From Antedon mediterranea (Eukaryota > Echinodermata > Crinoidea > Comatulida > Antedonidae): a stretch of 64,000 nucleotides of DNA. Positions 1 to 21,020 of this stretch are shown here, one piece after another. Where the stretch lies: contig NC_092672.1 of assembly GCF_964355755.1 (NCBI RefSeq), positions 1,612,001 to 1,676,000 of the forward strand, given 5' to 3'. How positions within the stretch are numbered: the first letter of the stretch is position 1; each line of letters starts with the position of its first letter. The notes beneath the pieces were generated by a model. It had not been told where the DNA came from. It did no database searches and saw only the letters and a list, made by a program, of their open reading frames with translations. The translations under genes and the position numbers were made by a program.

Positions 1-2444
1 GTAAGTTATAATATATCAGACTACCTAGACAAGGAGGTAAGCATGCAAGTTATAATATATCAGACTACCTAGACAAGGAGGTAATAAGCATGTAAGTTAT
101 AATATATCAGACTACCTAGACAAGGAGGTAAGCATGCAAGTTATAATATATCAGACTACCTAGACAAGGAGGTAATAAGCATGCAAGTTATAATATATCA
201 GACTACCTAGACAAGGAGGTAAGCATGCAAGTTATAATATATCAGACTACCTAGACAAGGAGGTAAGCATGCAAGTTATAATATATCAGACTACCTAGAC
301 AAGGAGGTAAGCATGCAAGTTATAATATATCAGACTACCTAGACAAGGAGGTAAACATGCAAGTTATAATATATCAGACTACCTAGACAAGGAGGTAAGC
401 ATGCAAGTTATAATATATCAGACTACCTGGACAAGGAGATAAGCATGCAAGTTATAATATATCAGACTACCTAGACAAGGAGGTAAGCATGCAAGTTATA
501 ATATATCAGACTACCTAGACAAGGAGGTAAGCATGCAAGTTATAATATATCAGACTACCTAGACAAGGAGGTAAGCATGTAAGTTATAATATATCAGACT
601 ACCTAGACAAGGAGGTAAGCATGTAAGTTATAATATATCAGACTACCTAGACAAGGAGGTAAACATGCAAGTTATAATATATCAGACTACCTGGACAAGT
701 AGGTAAGCATGCAAGTTATAATATATCAGACTACCTAGACAAGGAGGTAAGCATGCAAGTTATAATATATCAGACTACCTAGACAAGGAGGTAAGCATGC
801 AAGTTATAATATATCAGACTACCTAGACAAGGAGGTAAGCATGCAAGTTATAATATATCAGACTACCTAGACAAGGAGGTAAGCATGCAAGTTATAATAT
901 ATCAGACTACCTGGACAAGGAGGTAAGCATGCAAGTTATAATATATCAGACTACCTAGACAAGGAGGTAATAAGCATGTAAGTTATAATATATCAGACTA
1001 CCTAGACAAGGAGGTAATAAGCATGCAAGTTATAATATATCAGACTACCTAGACAAGGAGGTAAGCATGCAAGTTATAATATATCAGACTACCTGGACAA
1101 GGAGGTAAGCATGCAAGTTATAATATATCAGACTACCTAGACAAGGAGGTAAACATGCAAGTTATAATATATCAGACTACCTAGACAAGGAGGTAAACAT
1201 GCAAGTTATAATATATCAGACTACCTAGACAAGGAGGTAAGCATGCAAGTTATAATATATCAGACTACCTAGACAAGGAGGTAAGCATGCAAGTTATAAT
1301 ATATCAGACTACCTGGACAAGTAGGTAAGCATGCAAGTTATAATATATCAGACTACCTAGACAAGGAGGTAAGCATGCAAGTTATAATATATCAGACTAC
1401 CTAGACAAGGAGGTAAGCATGCAAGTTATAATATATCAGACTACCTGGACAAGGAGGTAAGCATGCAAGTTATAATATATCAGACTACCTAGACAAGGAG
1501 GTAAGCATGCAAGTTATAATATATCAGACTACCTGGACAAGGAGGTAAGCATGCAAGTTATAATATATCAGACTACCTAGACAAGGAGGTAATAAGCATG
1601 TAAGTTATAATATATCAGACTACCTAGACAAGGAGGTAAGCATGCAAGTTATAATATATCAGACTACCTAGACAAGGAGGTAATAAGCATGTAAGTTATA
1701 ATATATCAGACTACCTAGACAAGGAGGTAAGCATGCAAGTTATAATATATCAGACTACCTAGACAAGGAGGTAATAAGCATGCAAGTTATAATATATCAG
1801 ACTACCTAGACAAGGAGGTAAGCATGCAAGTTATAATATATCAGACTACCTAGACAAGGAGGTAAGCATGCAAGTTATAATATATCAGACTACCTAGACA
1901 AGGAGGTAAGCATGCAAGTTATAATATATCAGACTACCTAGACAAGGAGGTAAACATGCAAGTTATAATATATCAGACTACCTAGACAAGGAGGTAAGCA
2001 TGCAAGTTATAATATATCAGACTACCTGGACAAGGAGATAAGCATGCAAGTTATAATATATCAGACTACCTAGACAAGGAGGTAAGCATGCAAGTTATAA
2101 TATATCAGACTACCTAGACAAGGAGGTAAGCATGCAAGTTATAATATATCAGACTACCTAGACAAGGAGGTAAGCATGCAAGTTATAATATATCAGACTA
2201 CCTAGACAAGGAGGTAAGCATGCAAGTTATAATATATCAGACTACCTAGACAAGGAGGTAAACATGCAAGTTATAATATATCAGACTACCTAGACAAGAA
2301 GGTAAGCATGCAAGTTATAATATATCAGACTACCTAGACAAGGAGGTAAGCATGCAAGTTATAATATATCAGACTACCTAGACAAGGAGGTAATAAGCAT
2401 GCAAGTTATAATATATCAGACTACCTAGACAAGGAGGTAAGCAT
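1..2444 (+). repeat. 44/47 bp minisatellite in a HELLS intron
   Basis: About 55 head-to-tail units fill the window start. The common unit is 44 bp and a minority are 47 bp, where 'gtaagcat' becomes 'gtaataagcat'. Each unit contains 'gacaaggaggtaagcatg', that is an exon-like end followed by a strong splice-donor motif (gag|gtaagc). Point variants (ctagac/ctggac, gtaagc/gtaaac, gcatgc/gcatgt) recur in blocks, which indicates segmental amplification. The array stops about 155 bp before the first visible HELLS exon (2601), so it lies in the preceding intron and may extend left of the window. Read in one frame, the bases before the donor are open (ISDYLDKE), so the unit may copy the end of the upstream exon; that exon is outside the window. 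Confidence 0.95.
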
Positions 2445-2600
2445 GTTTTGTTTAAATGTGTTTATACTACTGTTTACTGCTACTTTTACCTTACGTCAAA
2501 TGTAGAATTACCCCAAAATAAGAAACCAGCCAATGATTTCTCAAATATACATATTGTGGATTTAAATGTATTGTTGTAATAAAATTGTTTTTCTCTCAAG

Positions 2601-10765
<8,165 letters not shown>

Positions 10766-11540
10766 CTAACCTGTCTTCAACAATCTATTACAAGTTTGAT
10801 CTCTGCATATTCATTTAATTCTCTATCAAGATATCCACATCAAATCCATGGCTCCTGGCTTTAAATTTAATACAGTACTGGGTTCACATACTGTATACCC
10901 AATATTGCACAAATTGAAATCTGGGATTGTTAATGGTATTTATGACATTTATTTCTATGCAAGTAGTTACTGTTGTTTTCTTCACAGCACAGTGTTCAGG
11001 TTTAAACTATTGTTAACACCAAGTGTTATTACAAGTCAGCACAGTGTTCAGGTTTAAACTATTGTTAACACCAAGTGTTATTACAAGTCAGCACAGTGTT
11101 CAGGTTTAAACTATTGTTAACACCAAGTGTTATTACTCTTACAAAAAAAGAAAATCAAAGACTGTACACAAATATATCTCAAAATTAAGTAGCACCTTTA
11201 ATTATTCCAATCTATAAATGGTAATCCATAACTTATCAACTTTAAATTTATTTTATACAGAATTATATTTCACTATTTCTACATCATAAAGAAAAAATCT
11301 TTCTAAATCAAAAAATATATTTAAAAACACAGCAATGAAACTAAATGCAAAATTCATTGATATCAAACTATATTATATAATGTCTTCATTGTTTGATTTT
11401 TGTCATTTTTAGTTTTACAAATTCTACTACAACTTTGTTCTGTTGTTGTTACTGTGCCAAAGACATCTAATAATGTGTTTTTTTATAATATAATTTCTAA
11501 TTACGTTTTCATTTAATAAAACTGCTTTTGATAACAAATT
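10766..11540 (+). other. HELLS 3' untranslated region with candidate poly(A) signal
   Basis: AT-rich sequence follows the HELLS stop codon. A canonical AATAAA lies at 11515-11520 and is a candidate cleavage signal, giving a ~750 base 3' UTR that includes the 52 bp tandem repeat at 10985-11133. No other gene is visible here. Confidence 0.5.
10985..11133 (+). repeat. 52 bp tandem repeat, three units, in HELLS 3' UTR
   Basis: Three near-identical units each carry 'cagtgttcaggtttaaac', then 'tattgttaacaccaagtg', then 'ttattacaagtcagcaca'. The equivalent place after the HELLS pseudogene (40936-41243) has about six units, so copy number changed after duplication. Confidence 0.92.
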
Positions 11541-11730
11541 ACGTTTGATCATTATGTTCATGTTATGTTTTGTAGTTTCAAGTTGTACCACTTTACTTTT
11601 AGTATTTAACCATCCAACCTAATTATAAAGAGTTGTATTAATTACATTTAATATAATATTATCACATAATTACTTTAAAACACGCACAACCCATTCTATA
11701 CAATATATCAAGTAAAAAACATTGCATTAT

Positions 11731-11738
11731 TATAAAAG
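11731..11738 (+). promoter_or_regulatory. TATA box before the signal-peptide exon
   Basis: TATAAAAG lies 52 bases before the ATG at 11783. Transcription would be expected to start about 25-30 bases downstream, near 11760, which excludes the first in-frame ATG (11756) and favours the second. The same box is kept in the duplicated copy at 41839-41846. Confidence 0.5.
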
Positions 11739-11782
11739 AATCATTGTCATTAAATATGGCAGCACAGCTTATAAAGATTATA

Positions 11783-11896
11783 ATGAATAAGAAACAAACA
11801 TTCTTGTTTATCTGCACGCTACAGCTGTTAATAATTATTACTTGCGTTGCTAGTATGCCGCGTGCGGAAGTACGCGCGCGCGCTCCGTCGATGAAG
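11783..11896 (+). CDS. First coding exon of an unidentified secreted protein (copy 1)
   Basis: I do not recognise this gene. From the ATG at 11783 the exon encodes 38 residues with a textbook signal peptide: MNKKQ, a hydrophobic stretch TFLFICTLQLLIIITCVAS, then a basic segment (PRAEVRARAPSMK). It ends in a strong donor (ATGAAG|GTAAGT). An upstream in-frame ATG at 11756 adds nine residues, but the TATA box position argues for the inner start. No second exon could be identified; the intron would run antisense into NLR-A. The duplicate at 41891-42004 differs at two bases and both change the residue (T/M and M/V), so there is no sign of purifying selection. It could be a live gene, a promoter-bearing relic, or chance. 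Confidence 0.45.
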
Positions 11897-12127
11897 GTAA
11901 GTATATCAAAATAAAATGTTTAAAAACATTGTATAATGTTTTAGATTATCATATTGATTTAATCTACTATACGATTTATATATAAAAGGTCGTTTTTATA
12001 TTGAATACAAATTTAATGTTAGAAATGCAATTATTTGCGATATTAAAAAGTGACACCTGCTTGCTGCGAGATTTAAAAATGTGTTTGTTATATAGTAGAA
12101 GTAACATACGATATCAGTGAAAACTAA

Positions 12128-15100
12128 CTAAAGAAGAAATCTAATATTTCTTATTGAACACTCTTCAGACACGTGACGAATGACGTCAGCTGATAGATTG
12201 CAATCCCACATGCCAAGCCTCCTCAGCTTAGGACACATAATGAGTAATGAAGACAATGAATTAACATCAATGTTGTGAAGGTTATTACCAGAGATAACGA
12301 GAGATTCTAATGCTAATTGAACTTGTTTGAGAGAACATTCTGTACCCAAGTCATTGATGATGTCAGCTGATAGATTGCATTCACTCATGTCAAGCACCCT
12401 CAGCTTAGGACACATAATGAGTAATGAAGACAATGAATTAACATCAATGTTGTGAAGGTTATTACCATAGATATAGAGAGATTCTAATGCTAATTGAACT
12501 TGTTTGAGAGAACATTCTGATACAAAGTCATTGATGACGTCACCTGATAGATTGCATTCACTCATGTCAAGCTCCACCAGCTCAGGACACATAATGACTA
12601 ATGAATACATTGAATTAACATCAATGTTGTGAAGGTTATTACCAGAGAAAGAGAGAAGACGTAATGCTAATTGAACTTGTTTGAGAGAACATTCTGATAC
12701 AAAGTCATGAAATACATCACGTGATAGATTCCGAATCTCAACACCGTTAGTTTTATCTTGAATGCCTAAAATGTGTGCAATAACTCTTCCCTTTCGCTCC
12801 AATGCCATCTCACTACAAAAGGCATCGACACTATCAACACTATCATTCATCCAAAGCCTCTCCAGCCAAGACAATTGCATAATTAGACGTATGAAATGCC
12901 CGTCACATTGTACACCTGGACTAATGTAATCAATAAACATTCTTATGGAGGTAGATATATCATCCAAATGATTATTTATTTCTAAATCTTTGATTGTCAT
13001 GTGATTAATTAATTCATTTATCATATCATCTTTATGTTGTTTTTTAACAAAGTTTAAATTTCTCGGCAGATTGCGATATGTTGACAAACGATCTGTAACC
13101 CAGTGCTTGAGGAAACCACCAGCTTTATCACCAAGGAAACCAATTGCAAACTCTCTCGCTCTGTATAAATGCTCACTCTCTCGTATCACCTCCCACTCAT
13201 CATCATCCAATGGTGTAAGTAATGTTCGTACATCTGAGCACTCATTCTCCGTACCTTCACTTTCACATAATTTGCACAAGTAAAATCCCACCAATGACTC
13301 TACTATCAACTTGTGAGGAGGCATAAAAATGTTATCAAAATTCGATTTTAAAATCGGTGGTTCTTCGTAAACAAATCCAAGTTTCACGGACATATCAACC
13401 AAATCTTTAGTCGTATGTTTATCATTCAAATCTTTCATGTTTATTGAAAGTTGGTTTACTTTCAAGCTATCATACATACATTTGCCCAACAAAATCATAG
13501 CATTTACATGCTTTGCTGGTGTGTCTTCAAATTTAGAAAGCTTGGCGAATTGTTCTTGTTTGTTGAACTGATTCAAAATATTACGAAATATTTCTTTAAA
13601 AAGTTCAGCTTTATCTGTAGGAAGGCTTTGACTGCCTTCCCACAGCAAACAGATTGAACAAAGCAGCATTGGATTTTTGCACATTTCATACGCTTCAGGA
13701 TGTTTTTTCCCAGCCAGATAAGTGTCAATATCCAATTCGTTTCTAAGGGATTTTCCCAATTTTTGTTGTTCAAAATAATCAAAATGTTTGTCAATGTACT
13801 TTCCTATGCTCTCTTTGTTAAACCCATTAACTCTTACATGTACGTCACATGCTTCTACGAATTTATCTATGTTTTCTGATCGTGAAGTAAGTATTACGGA
13901 ACTGTTTTTTAAGTTGTTCTTTTTGAACAGACTAAGTACGCTTGGATTATTAAATCTTAATTCATCTAACCCATCTAGAAGCAGTACAATTTTATCGTCA
14001 TGGGTCTTTAGAAAATTTTTAATTAACTCTGGATTTTGTGGAAGTTTCGTGTGCATGCTAAACTCTGTCATATCAATTTGCTTTACGATTAAACCTAAGA
14101 CATCTTTGTCTAAATCCCGTACACTTAAAAGAAATACAATTTTACCTTCAAATGCTTTAATCGATTGAGTAGCCGTAGCCCAGTTGTATGATAAATGCCT
14201 TAATATGGTAGTTTTACCTATCCCACCCTCGCCATCTATAAGAGCTCTACATCCAGGTGTGGAGCTGATTACATCTATCACTTCTGTTAATGTTGTTGGT
14301 TTGCAGTCTTTATTCTTTTTAGATTGCTTGCGTAGTTCCAAATCAGTGAACATCTGCGAAATGTCAACACTGTATCTATCACGCATTGTTGCTGGTGTAA
14401 ATATACTGGCCTGGCTACACAATTCCCTTTGTCTTTGAAGCAGATATTCTTCAATTTTGTCTAGATGCGAAGAAAAATGGCAAAAACAATATTTAGTAAA
14501 TTAAATTTTATTTAATAAGGGCCTTGCAATTTCTAGTACTGTAATACAATAGGTAGTACTGGAGCCTCGTCGAAGTAGTAAACCGAGTAAATAAATAGAG
14601 GGCGACAAACACAATTTATTATCAATCAGAAAGAAAACTCTGTTAAACGACTGGTGGTCGCCAGCAAATCGTAATAACCGTTTCAATGTAGAGCAATCCA
14701 CCGCTTATATGGTAAAACCTAATGTGACGTGCTAGTGCTAATGTGGTCATTGATGATGAAAGCTTATTTTTATACATTCACTTTTACGACATTAGCTTTG
14801 TAACACGCACGTATTCACTTTTTTGTAGGTGAAATAAAAAAGTATTACAAATACTACTAGTAATGTATAACAAATTAAAGATTTTTCAGGCATCTCGGTA
14901 CAACGTTTTTTCTTAATACGAAAGCAATAACAAATTACAGAAATAATATAAATTGCGTTCAAAGTGATAGTTTTGACAATTAATTTTAATAGGAAAGGTT
15001 AAAACTGTAAATAAATTTTCTTTTATTCAAAATTGAAATCATGCACTCGTGTACGAATTAATTTAATTTAAAACCTTGCCATTTATCCTAAATTAAAACT

Positions 15101-18100
15101 AACTGGTAATATCGGGAAGTTGCTGTTGTAAACACGCGTTTGCAATATTAAATGTATTGATTTTACGTATTCTATTCTTTGGTTTTTCGTGAAAAGAGAA
15201 TACACCACCACAGAAACTGTGGAGAATAATATTGCAAAAAATAGAAATAAGTATAATGTCCATATCAAAAACGTATTGTAAACTAAATTAAGGAATAAGA
15301 GTTGAAAATGCAAAACTTGGTAATCGTTATTGACAAGGGGTTATTATAGCCTGGTTTAACTTAAGAAATGATTATGATGAGGTATTTGTGGTATATCAAA
15401 CATTGAAAGAGATAATGAAAAAAGAGAATGACGATTGAGATAATGTGACGTCCTCAAACGTCTTTGGTTATTCTTTTTGTTTCGTTCTGTTGAGTGTAAT
15501 GTTTTTGATAAAAGGAGAAAATAAAAGTTTTTGAAAAAAAAAAAAAAAAAAAAAAAAACCACGGCGTGTGACATTTTTTTTTTATTATTATTAGGTTAAA
15601 AATGTTACGTGAGATGTTTATGATTGAAACTGAATTAACAATTATCTACGTCATAATCACATTTATTTATAATTATCCTCAATTTTATGCCAATTGGCAT
15701 ACACAATTGTGCATTTATAGGCTGTATCCATGAAAATAAAAGGATTATAGAGGGCGGCAAACAGAATATAGCATTAATTAGAACGAAATTTTAACATGTT
15801 ATTTGAACTAAGATGATTGTAACTACAGTACATGAAATATTACGGTGAATTACTATTTTTGAATTTGATTACAAAATCTCATCAATTGTTTTACGAAGAC
15901 ATTTTATCAAATTAATTAAATATTAAATGAGCAAAATTAAAGTAAGACGATGTGATTTTATCATTCATTCAATCTTTTATCTCGGAATCTCTGGTTCATA
16001 GAAAGTAAAATTACATATAAATGAATTAAAAATTAAAAAAAATAGACCGTACTAATTACTACTACTCATCTCATATTTTTAATGCTTTAAGAATGTTTGA
16101 TTGTTACAGAAATGTAGTACGAGGCCACGTATACACTTTCAAATTTGCCAATGTATATTATATGTGACCTGCTCTGGCAAAGTGAAACATAAGTCGAAAA
16201 TATAAATTTTTCAGATTTTTATTCTATCTGGTAGGAAATGTTATATCCTTTACAATGATACCAAACTTAATATTTAACATGAAGGGGATCCCGAGATATT
16301 GTACGTTAAGTCGAAGCATGTATAAAGAAATATACAAATAACAGTTTTGAGAAAATCATGATTGAATGTCAATGTTATTTTATAAAACAACAACACAAAT
16401 TAATATTTGTTAATCTAATAGTGTATACTTTCTAAGTATCACACATTCACAAAATATGATACAATGAAATGTTTTTTGGTAGGATATTGATTACTGTGAC
16501 AATGCATACAAAAAAATATTTCCACATTCTATGTTAAGTACATACTTGTGTTTCTTTTAAGCACTTGCTTAAAATGGTAAAAAATGGGGTAAATTAATGT
16601 TTTTACACTAAAAAAACTGTATTATTCTTTAAGAATTAATTAAATGTATACAATAAATTAAGTTATATAACATTAAATACCATTTCTTGAACTACTGGAT
16701 TTAAGTACGTTCTTAAAAGTTACTTAAATAATTTAAATTTTAGTTGTGTAGTGCCTGCTGATTAGATAACAAATACAACTTAAATAACATTATGCGATTG
16801 CTTTAATCAATTAAATAATGGATATGATTTAAGCACATACTAATGTATTAAGTTTGTTTTAAGCATTTACTTAAAATTGTGTAATGTTCATGAAATTATG
16901 TTGGTGTAAGTGCATAATAATAGCCTACAATAACATGAATTAAAGCCCCATTCCCTACGTTTTTTAGATCTAATTTAAGATCACAAACTATATTTAATGT
17001 AAAAATAATACTATATGGTCCTATTGCGATAACTTTTTTCGTCTTTAAACGGTTAAAAATGTGAAAAATAAATCGATTTTAATAATTATAGCGGCCCGCT
17101 ATAAATCCCAAAATGCATTGCGCGCGGATTGATATTTTTGTTTTTCACCTGTAATTCGCCCACTTTTCGATCGATCGTGAAGCCAAAACAAATGGAAGAC
17201 TCCTAACTTTTCAGCGAAAATACCGGGTGTTCCCCAATTTGTATCAACGGAGTCTGGCAAAAATAGAAAGACAATTAATGCAGCAACTATACAACGTCAG
17301 GCTAGGTATATAGCTAGCGTACGATGTTCGTACGTTACCGATGTTTACCAGCTAGGCCTACAAAACTAAGCCTAGCTAGGCTAGGCCTGAGACCGTCCAC
17401 GAGAGGTCGATCGCCGCGAGCTACTTAGGTAGTGCATTGTTTCTCACTTTTTATCATAATTTACCATAAAACGTACATTTAAGACAAGGAATGACATGGT
17501 TTAATGTTTTTAAAGTGATATATATGTATTATTTTCCAAAAAACGTCCAAAATTGCAGGGAAGGGGTCTTTAATACAATACTTATTATGTAAAAACAATA
17601 AATATGGTAGGCCTATGTGATATGTAGGCAAATAAAAGTGCCACTTAGGCCTAGCCTACCTATCCTAGCTAGGCCTATTTGCCCTGCAACATACCTAGCT
17701 AACCTACCTAGGCCTAGCTAGTCTAGTCTAGACCTGCTAGGCCTACCCTAGGGCCTAGCTAGGCTAGGACAAGTAGGCCTAGAAGGACCCAGCCTGGAGT
17801 CCAAAAGGCTACTTAGTAGGCCTAGGCTAGTCACTACACTGGCTGTAATAATTTAATATCATAGGTCCTTTGCTACTCTCATTATGTTTTTATTTTTTAG
17901 TCATTGTATTTGGCCCAGGCCTAGGCCCTAGACTAGATCCATCGATTATCTTAAATCTGAATTGTTTACACTTTCTTCTCCGCGTAAAAAGTAAACAGGT
18001 CAAAGGTCATTATAAGGATAAGCCAATTACAGTACTGTATTTCTACTACGCGCTAGCCATTACGTGGCGTATCCTTGACAACGGATTTCTGTTGTGTAAA

Positions 18101-20201
18101 AATTACGTCAGAGAAGCTTTTTACCTCCTCTAATTCCCGCTGAAGAAGCCAAAAATATTGAAAACCACTTGAAATACCCACTGAATATGGCTTATGAATA
18201 TTTAAATTTTCAGACTCTACCATGTTTCTAAAGGTAGCTATACAAATATTTTCATAAACTGCACAGTTTTCTAACAGTGTTTCATGCACTTTATTTCATT
18301 TTTTTGCAACAAAATGAAATCAAGACAAAAAAGGTACTCATTAAAATTATTTATTTAGCCCTTTTATAAACTTAATTCACACAAAATGAAACTTGATCTT
18401 GATTCTTAAATAGTTGTAGATTCCAAAAAGGGGAAAACCCTATTTTCACCAAGATAGTGATTTTTAACGTACATAGTACTTCTATAGGTCAATACACTGA
18501 ATAAAGATCAGCGAGTTATGTTTCACTATGCCAGAGCAGGTCACATATTATTGTTGTTTATTTTTTCGCCAGTATCAGAAACTTTAATCACACTTGATGG
18601 TTAATGAAGTTATTTTTGCAACTTTTCGTTTTTTCATTGAATTGTAGCGCAGGCGGAAATATAGAGGGCGGCAAACACAATTTTTAATTCATCCGAAATG
18701 ATAAAACATATTATTTAGGGCCTACTCTGAAATAAAATATAACTTTTTAGTAGACCTATATTTATTTGTATTCAGTAAACAAACTTTGTAATGCGGATTA
18801 GAATTAAGCTTATTGGATCTCAAAGAATGATAATATGTGTAATATGAGTCTTACTTATTATGATGTTAACAACATTTCGTTTTTCAAACAATGAAGCTTC
18901 CTAATTATTATATCGCTACATGTGGTCAGGATTGGAATTAAACATCAAGAAGGATTTTGTTTAAATATTATTATTCTGAATGCAACTAACCTGTTTCTGA
19001 TTTACCCTCTTTTGGCATTCCTTGTCCTTCATTACTACTGGTTGCCACTTGTCCTATTTTAATAACAGAATAATAAGAAACAAAATGAAATACTTATTTT
19101 ACTTAAAAAACTACCGATTGCGAGCAAAATTATACGGTAAATTATTAGTAACTGACCTGATTTAAATCTTTTTCGCATTCCTTGTTCTTCATCATTACTA
19201 CAAGTCGCCACTCGTTCTGTAATAATCAAATAATAATAATACGAAAAACAAATTAAAGACAATTATTATTATTTTACCTAAAGAACTACCGATTGCGAGC
19301 AAAATTATACGGTTCATTATTAGAAACTAACCTGTTCCTGATTTAAATCTTTTTCGCATTCCTTGTTCTTCATTACTACGTCTGGTCGCCACTTGCCCTG
19401 TTTAATAAATGACAGGACAAAACATGAATTTAGGCTACAATGATATTCTATACTGGTAATTCTTTAAACATTAATTAATGTTTTTTTAGCTTTTCGCACT
19501 AACTTACCTTCAGTCAGAAGTGTTACGCTTGATTCCAGTCCAACTTGTCTTAAATTGTTAATGAATTCTTCAATTTTTTCTTCACAGATTATTCGTCTCT
19601 CTTCCAAATCCAGAATCATACTCCAGGCATCTTTGTAATTCTTTAACGCACTACCATTGTATAATGCATCGATTCTGTCCACATCAGCCTGTCTAAGTCC
19701 ATTTCCGAAAGCTACAATTTGTAGTCGATATCGAGTGAACTTAGTAATTTCTTTAACTTCAAGAAAAGAATGTTTGAGACGATCTATGACACCAAACTGT
19801 TCAGTTACTTTTATTGTGTCGTCTAGCAATATACGATTGTCTGAACTTAAACGTCCATTTGCCCTTAATTCCTGTAGTAAGTGTATTGTTTTGGTGGCGC
19901 TGTCTATTTTCGTTACTGCAATCAAATCTTGGTACAAAACTTTCAGCTTTGTGACGAGATTATGTTCATCATACCAAGTTGAAAAATTTACTAAATCCAG
20001 ATCAAAATCTATGAAATGGTGGAAAAAGAACAATTTAAACAAGTGTATTATTATTTAATGCAACACCAGGATTACTGTATATAATCATAATATGTAAAGC
20101 GGACCAATCTTTTTTTATGTCGGTACTTATTATACTAATATGTTTATAATATTGTATTAAGTCTTTATGAGTGAATACATTATCAGTGTACCTGTTGCCA
20201 T
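12128..20201 (-). CDS. NLR-A: death-effector/NACHT/LRR receptor
   Basis: A cytosolic NOD-like innate immune receptor: the NACHT ATPase oligomerises on ligand sensing by LRRs and recruits partners through N-terminal death folds. Predicted exons on the - strand: 20201-20192 (MAT), 20008-19508, 19397-19332, 19216-19157, 19053-18991, 14460-12128. All internal junctions are phase 1 and the join gives 1010 residues. Residues ~4-170 look like two tandem death-effector folds (HLLQELRANGRLSSDNRILL, then YRLQIVAFGNGLRQADVDRI), a family call made by pattern only. Residues 171-233 are three related mini-exons (22, 20, 21 residues) sharing VAT..SNE.QGM. Walker A GEGGIGKTT is at ~310-318 and Walker B IVLLLDGLDEL at ~391-401. 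C-terminal LRRs come as 59-residue units (PKLRVLDMSECNLS; SGNNLHNIDVNSL). Before MAT lies a short upstream ORF (ATG AAG GCA GAA GAT TAA). The paralogue is NLR-B. Confidence 0.82.
12150..12740 (-). repeat. 177 bp LRR-coding tandem repeat in NLR-A
   Basis: The 3' part of the NACHT-LRR exon is a DNA-level tandem repeat. The landmark 'gatagattgcat' (or variant) starts at 12192, 12369, 12546 and 12723, exactly 177 bp (59 codons) apart. The last is more diverged. NLR-B has the same spacing at 42307, 42484 and 42661, one unit fewer. Confidence 0.9.
14461..16160. other. NLR-A intron, left part
   Basis: Non-coding. It holds two copies of a dispersed motif 'agagggcg(g/a)caaac' (about 14597 and 15749) followed by AT-rich sequence, and a run of about two dozen A at 15534-15557. 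No exon with matching phase was found. The matching part of the NLR-B intron is colinear but has local insertions and a duplication. Confidence 0.6.
16161..18547. mobile_element. 2.4 kb non-autonomous DNA transposon with ~32 bp terminal inverted repeats
   Basis: The left end reads 'tatgtgacctgctctggc' and continues 'aaagtgaaacataa'; the right end is its reverse complement with one mismatch in about 32 bases. The matching site in the NLR-B intron (near 46170-46190) lacks the block: 'tatattatattgttgttt' is continuous there. The target duplication could be TA (ends TGTGACC, mariner-like) or TTA (Harbinger-like); I cannot decide. No transposase frame is present. It contains a nested TTAA MITE (16944-17569) and CTAGGCCTA-rich low-complexity sequence at 17600-17950. 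Confidence 0.8.
16944..17569 (+). mobile_element. 626 bp TTAA-flanked MITE, copy 1
   Basis: Flanked on both sides by TTAA. Ends are AGCCCCATTCCCT and the reverse complement AGACCCCTTCCCT. A second copy of exactly 626 bp, also TTAA-flanked, lies at 30600-31225 and differs at only a few bases. TTAA target use suggests piggyBac-type mobilisation. The interior contains a palindrome 'atagcggcccgctat' and no long frame. It sits inside the 2.4 kb element, so it is the younger insertion. Confidence 0.85.
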
Positions 20202-20842
20202 TTTTTAATCTTCTGCCTTCATTTCTGAAAAATAAGTGTTAAATCGGATCATTATTCACAAATATATCTACTTCCGATAGGCTATGATGTATACTTATGA
20301 AGTGATGATCGTTTCATATAAATTCAATGTAACGATAAGATCAATGATTGAACTGTCTGTAGTGTGGTGCATCCGGGCAATTTATATAATGTTCTTTATG
20401 TCTTGCTACTACCCGTGCGTACTTTAGGATTGGCCAGGACAGGTTGGGCATCAGTGACAAACTGAACACAAACTAACTTCACACATCTTAATGGAATATT
20501 AGTCAAAACTAAACGAATTTACTGTATTACACTAGAATAGTTAAAATATAAAAACAGAAAGTATAAGTATTGTATCTGTTTTGTTTATTGTGATGGCCAC
20601 ATTCTGAATTGAGAGACGAGAAAAATGTGTGCTTGTTCTTTATAGAGTGTCAGATACGTTTAATTAACAGGAACAGGTCATTTTCGATCCACAACCACAC
20701 ACTCGCTCCCTCCCATTAAACGTAAAAATATTAAACTATTTTAGTAAGCCTACAAATGGGGTCCGAGTAAATATATTATTTGTAGTTCGGGTTCTGGTAA
20801 GTATTGCGCAGAATGCAAGCGGAGTGAACACCCGCTACATAT
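20202..20842. other. Region 5' of NLR-A
   Basis: AT-rich upstream sequence. A possible acceptor (tttcag) lies about 25 bases before the MAT start, so part of the 5' UTR may be on an earlier exon that I could not place. No gene seen. Confidence 0.4.
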
Positions 20843-21020
20843 AGGATTATGATCAGGTTCGGCAATCACCCGAGGATTATGATCAGGTTCGGCAATCACC
20901 AGAGGATTATGATCAGGTTCAGCAATCACCCGAGGATTATGATCAGGTTCGGCAATCACCCGAGGATTATGATCTGGTTCGGCAATCACCCGAGGATTAT
21001 GATCAGGTTCGGCAATCACT
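20843..21020 (+). repeat. 30 bp minisatellite, about six units
   Basis: Units repeat 'gattatgatcaggttcggc' followed by 'aatcacccgag', with few substitutions. Both strands read open (VIAEPDHNPR on one), but this is only the repeat period of ten codons and not a gene. Confidence 0.93.

Noticed and set aside
1-2444. CRISPR-like regular repeats
   Set aside because: There are no unique spacers; units are contiguous 44/47 bp copies in a eukaryotic intron.
11756-11782. Upstream in-frame ATG as start of the signal-peptide exon
   Set aside because: The TATA box at 11731 predicts transcription starting at or after it, and the inner ATG gives a standard signal peptide.
13788-14168. 126-codon + strand frame over NLR-A (and 43657-44103 over NLR-B)
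   Set aside because: Antisense shadow of the conserved NACHT exon; the - strand reading has the Walker motifs.
15356-15574. 72-residue - strand frame starting MSHAVVFFFFFFFF
   Set aside because: It is driven by a poly(A) run and AT-rich intron sequence with no conserved feature.
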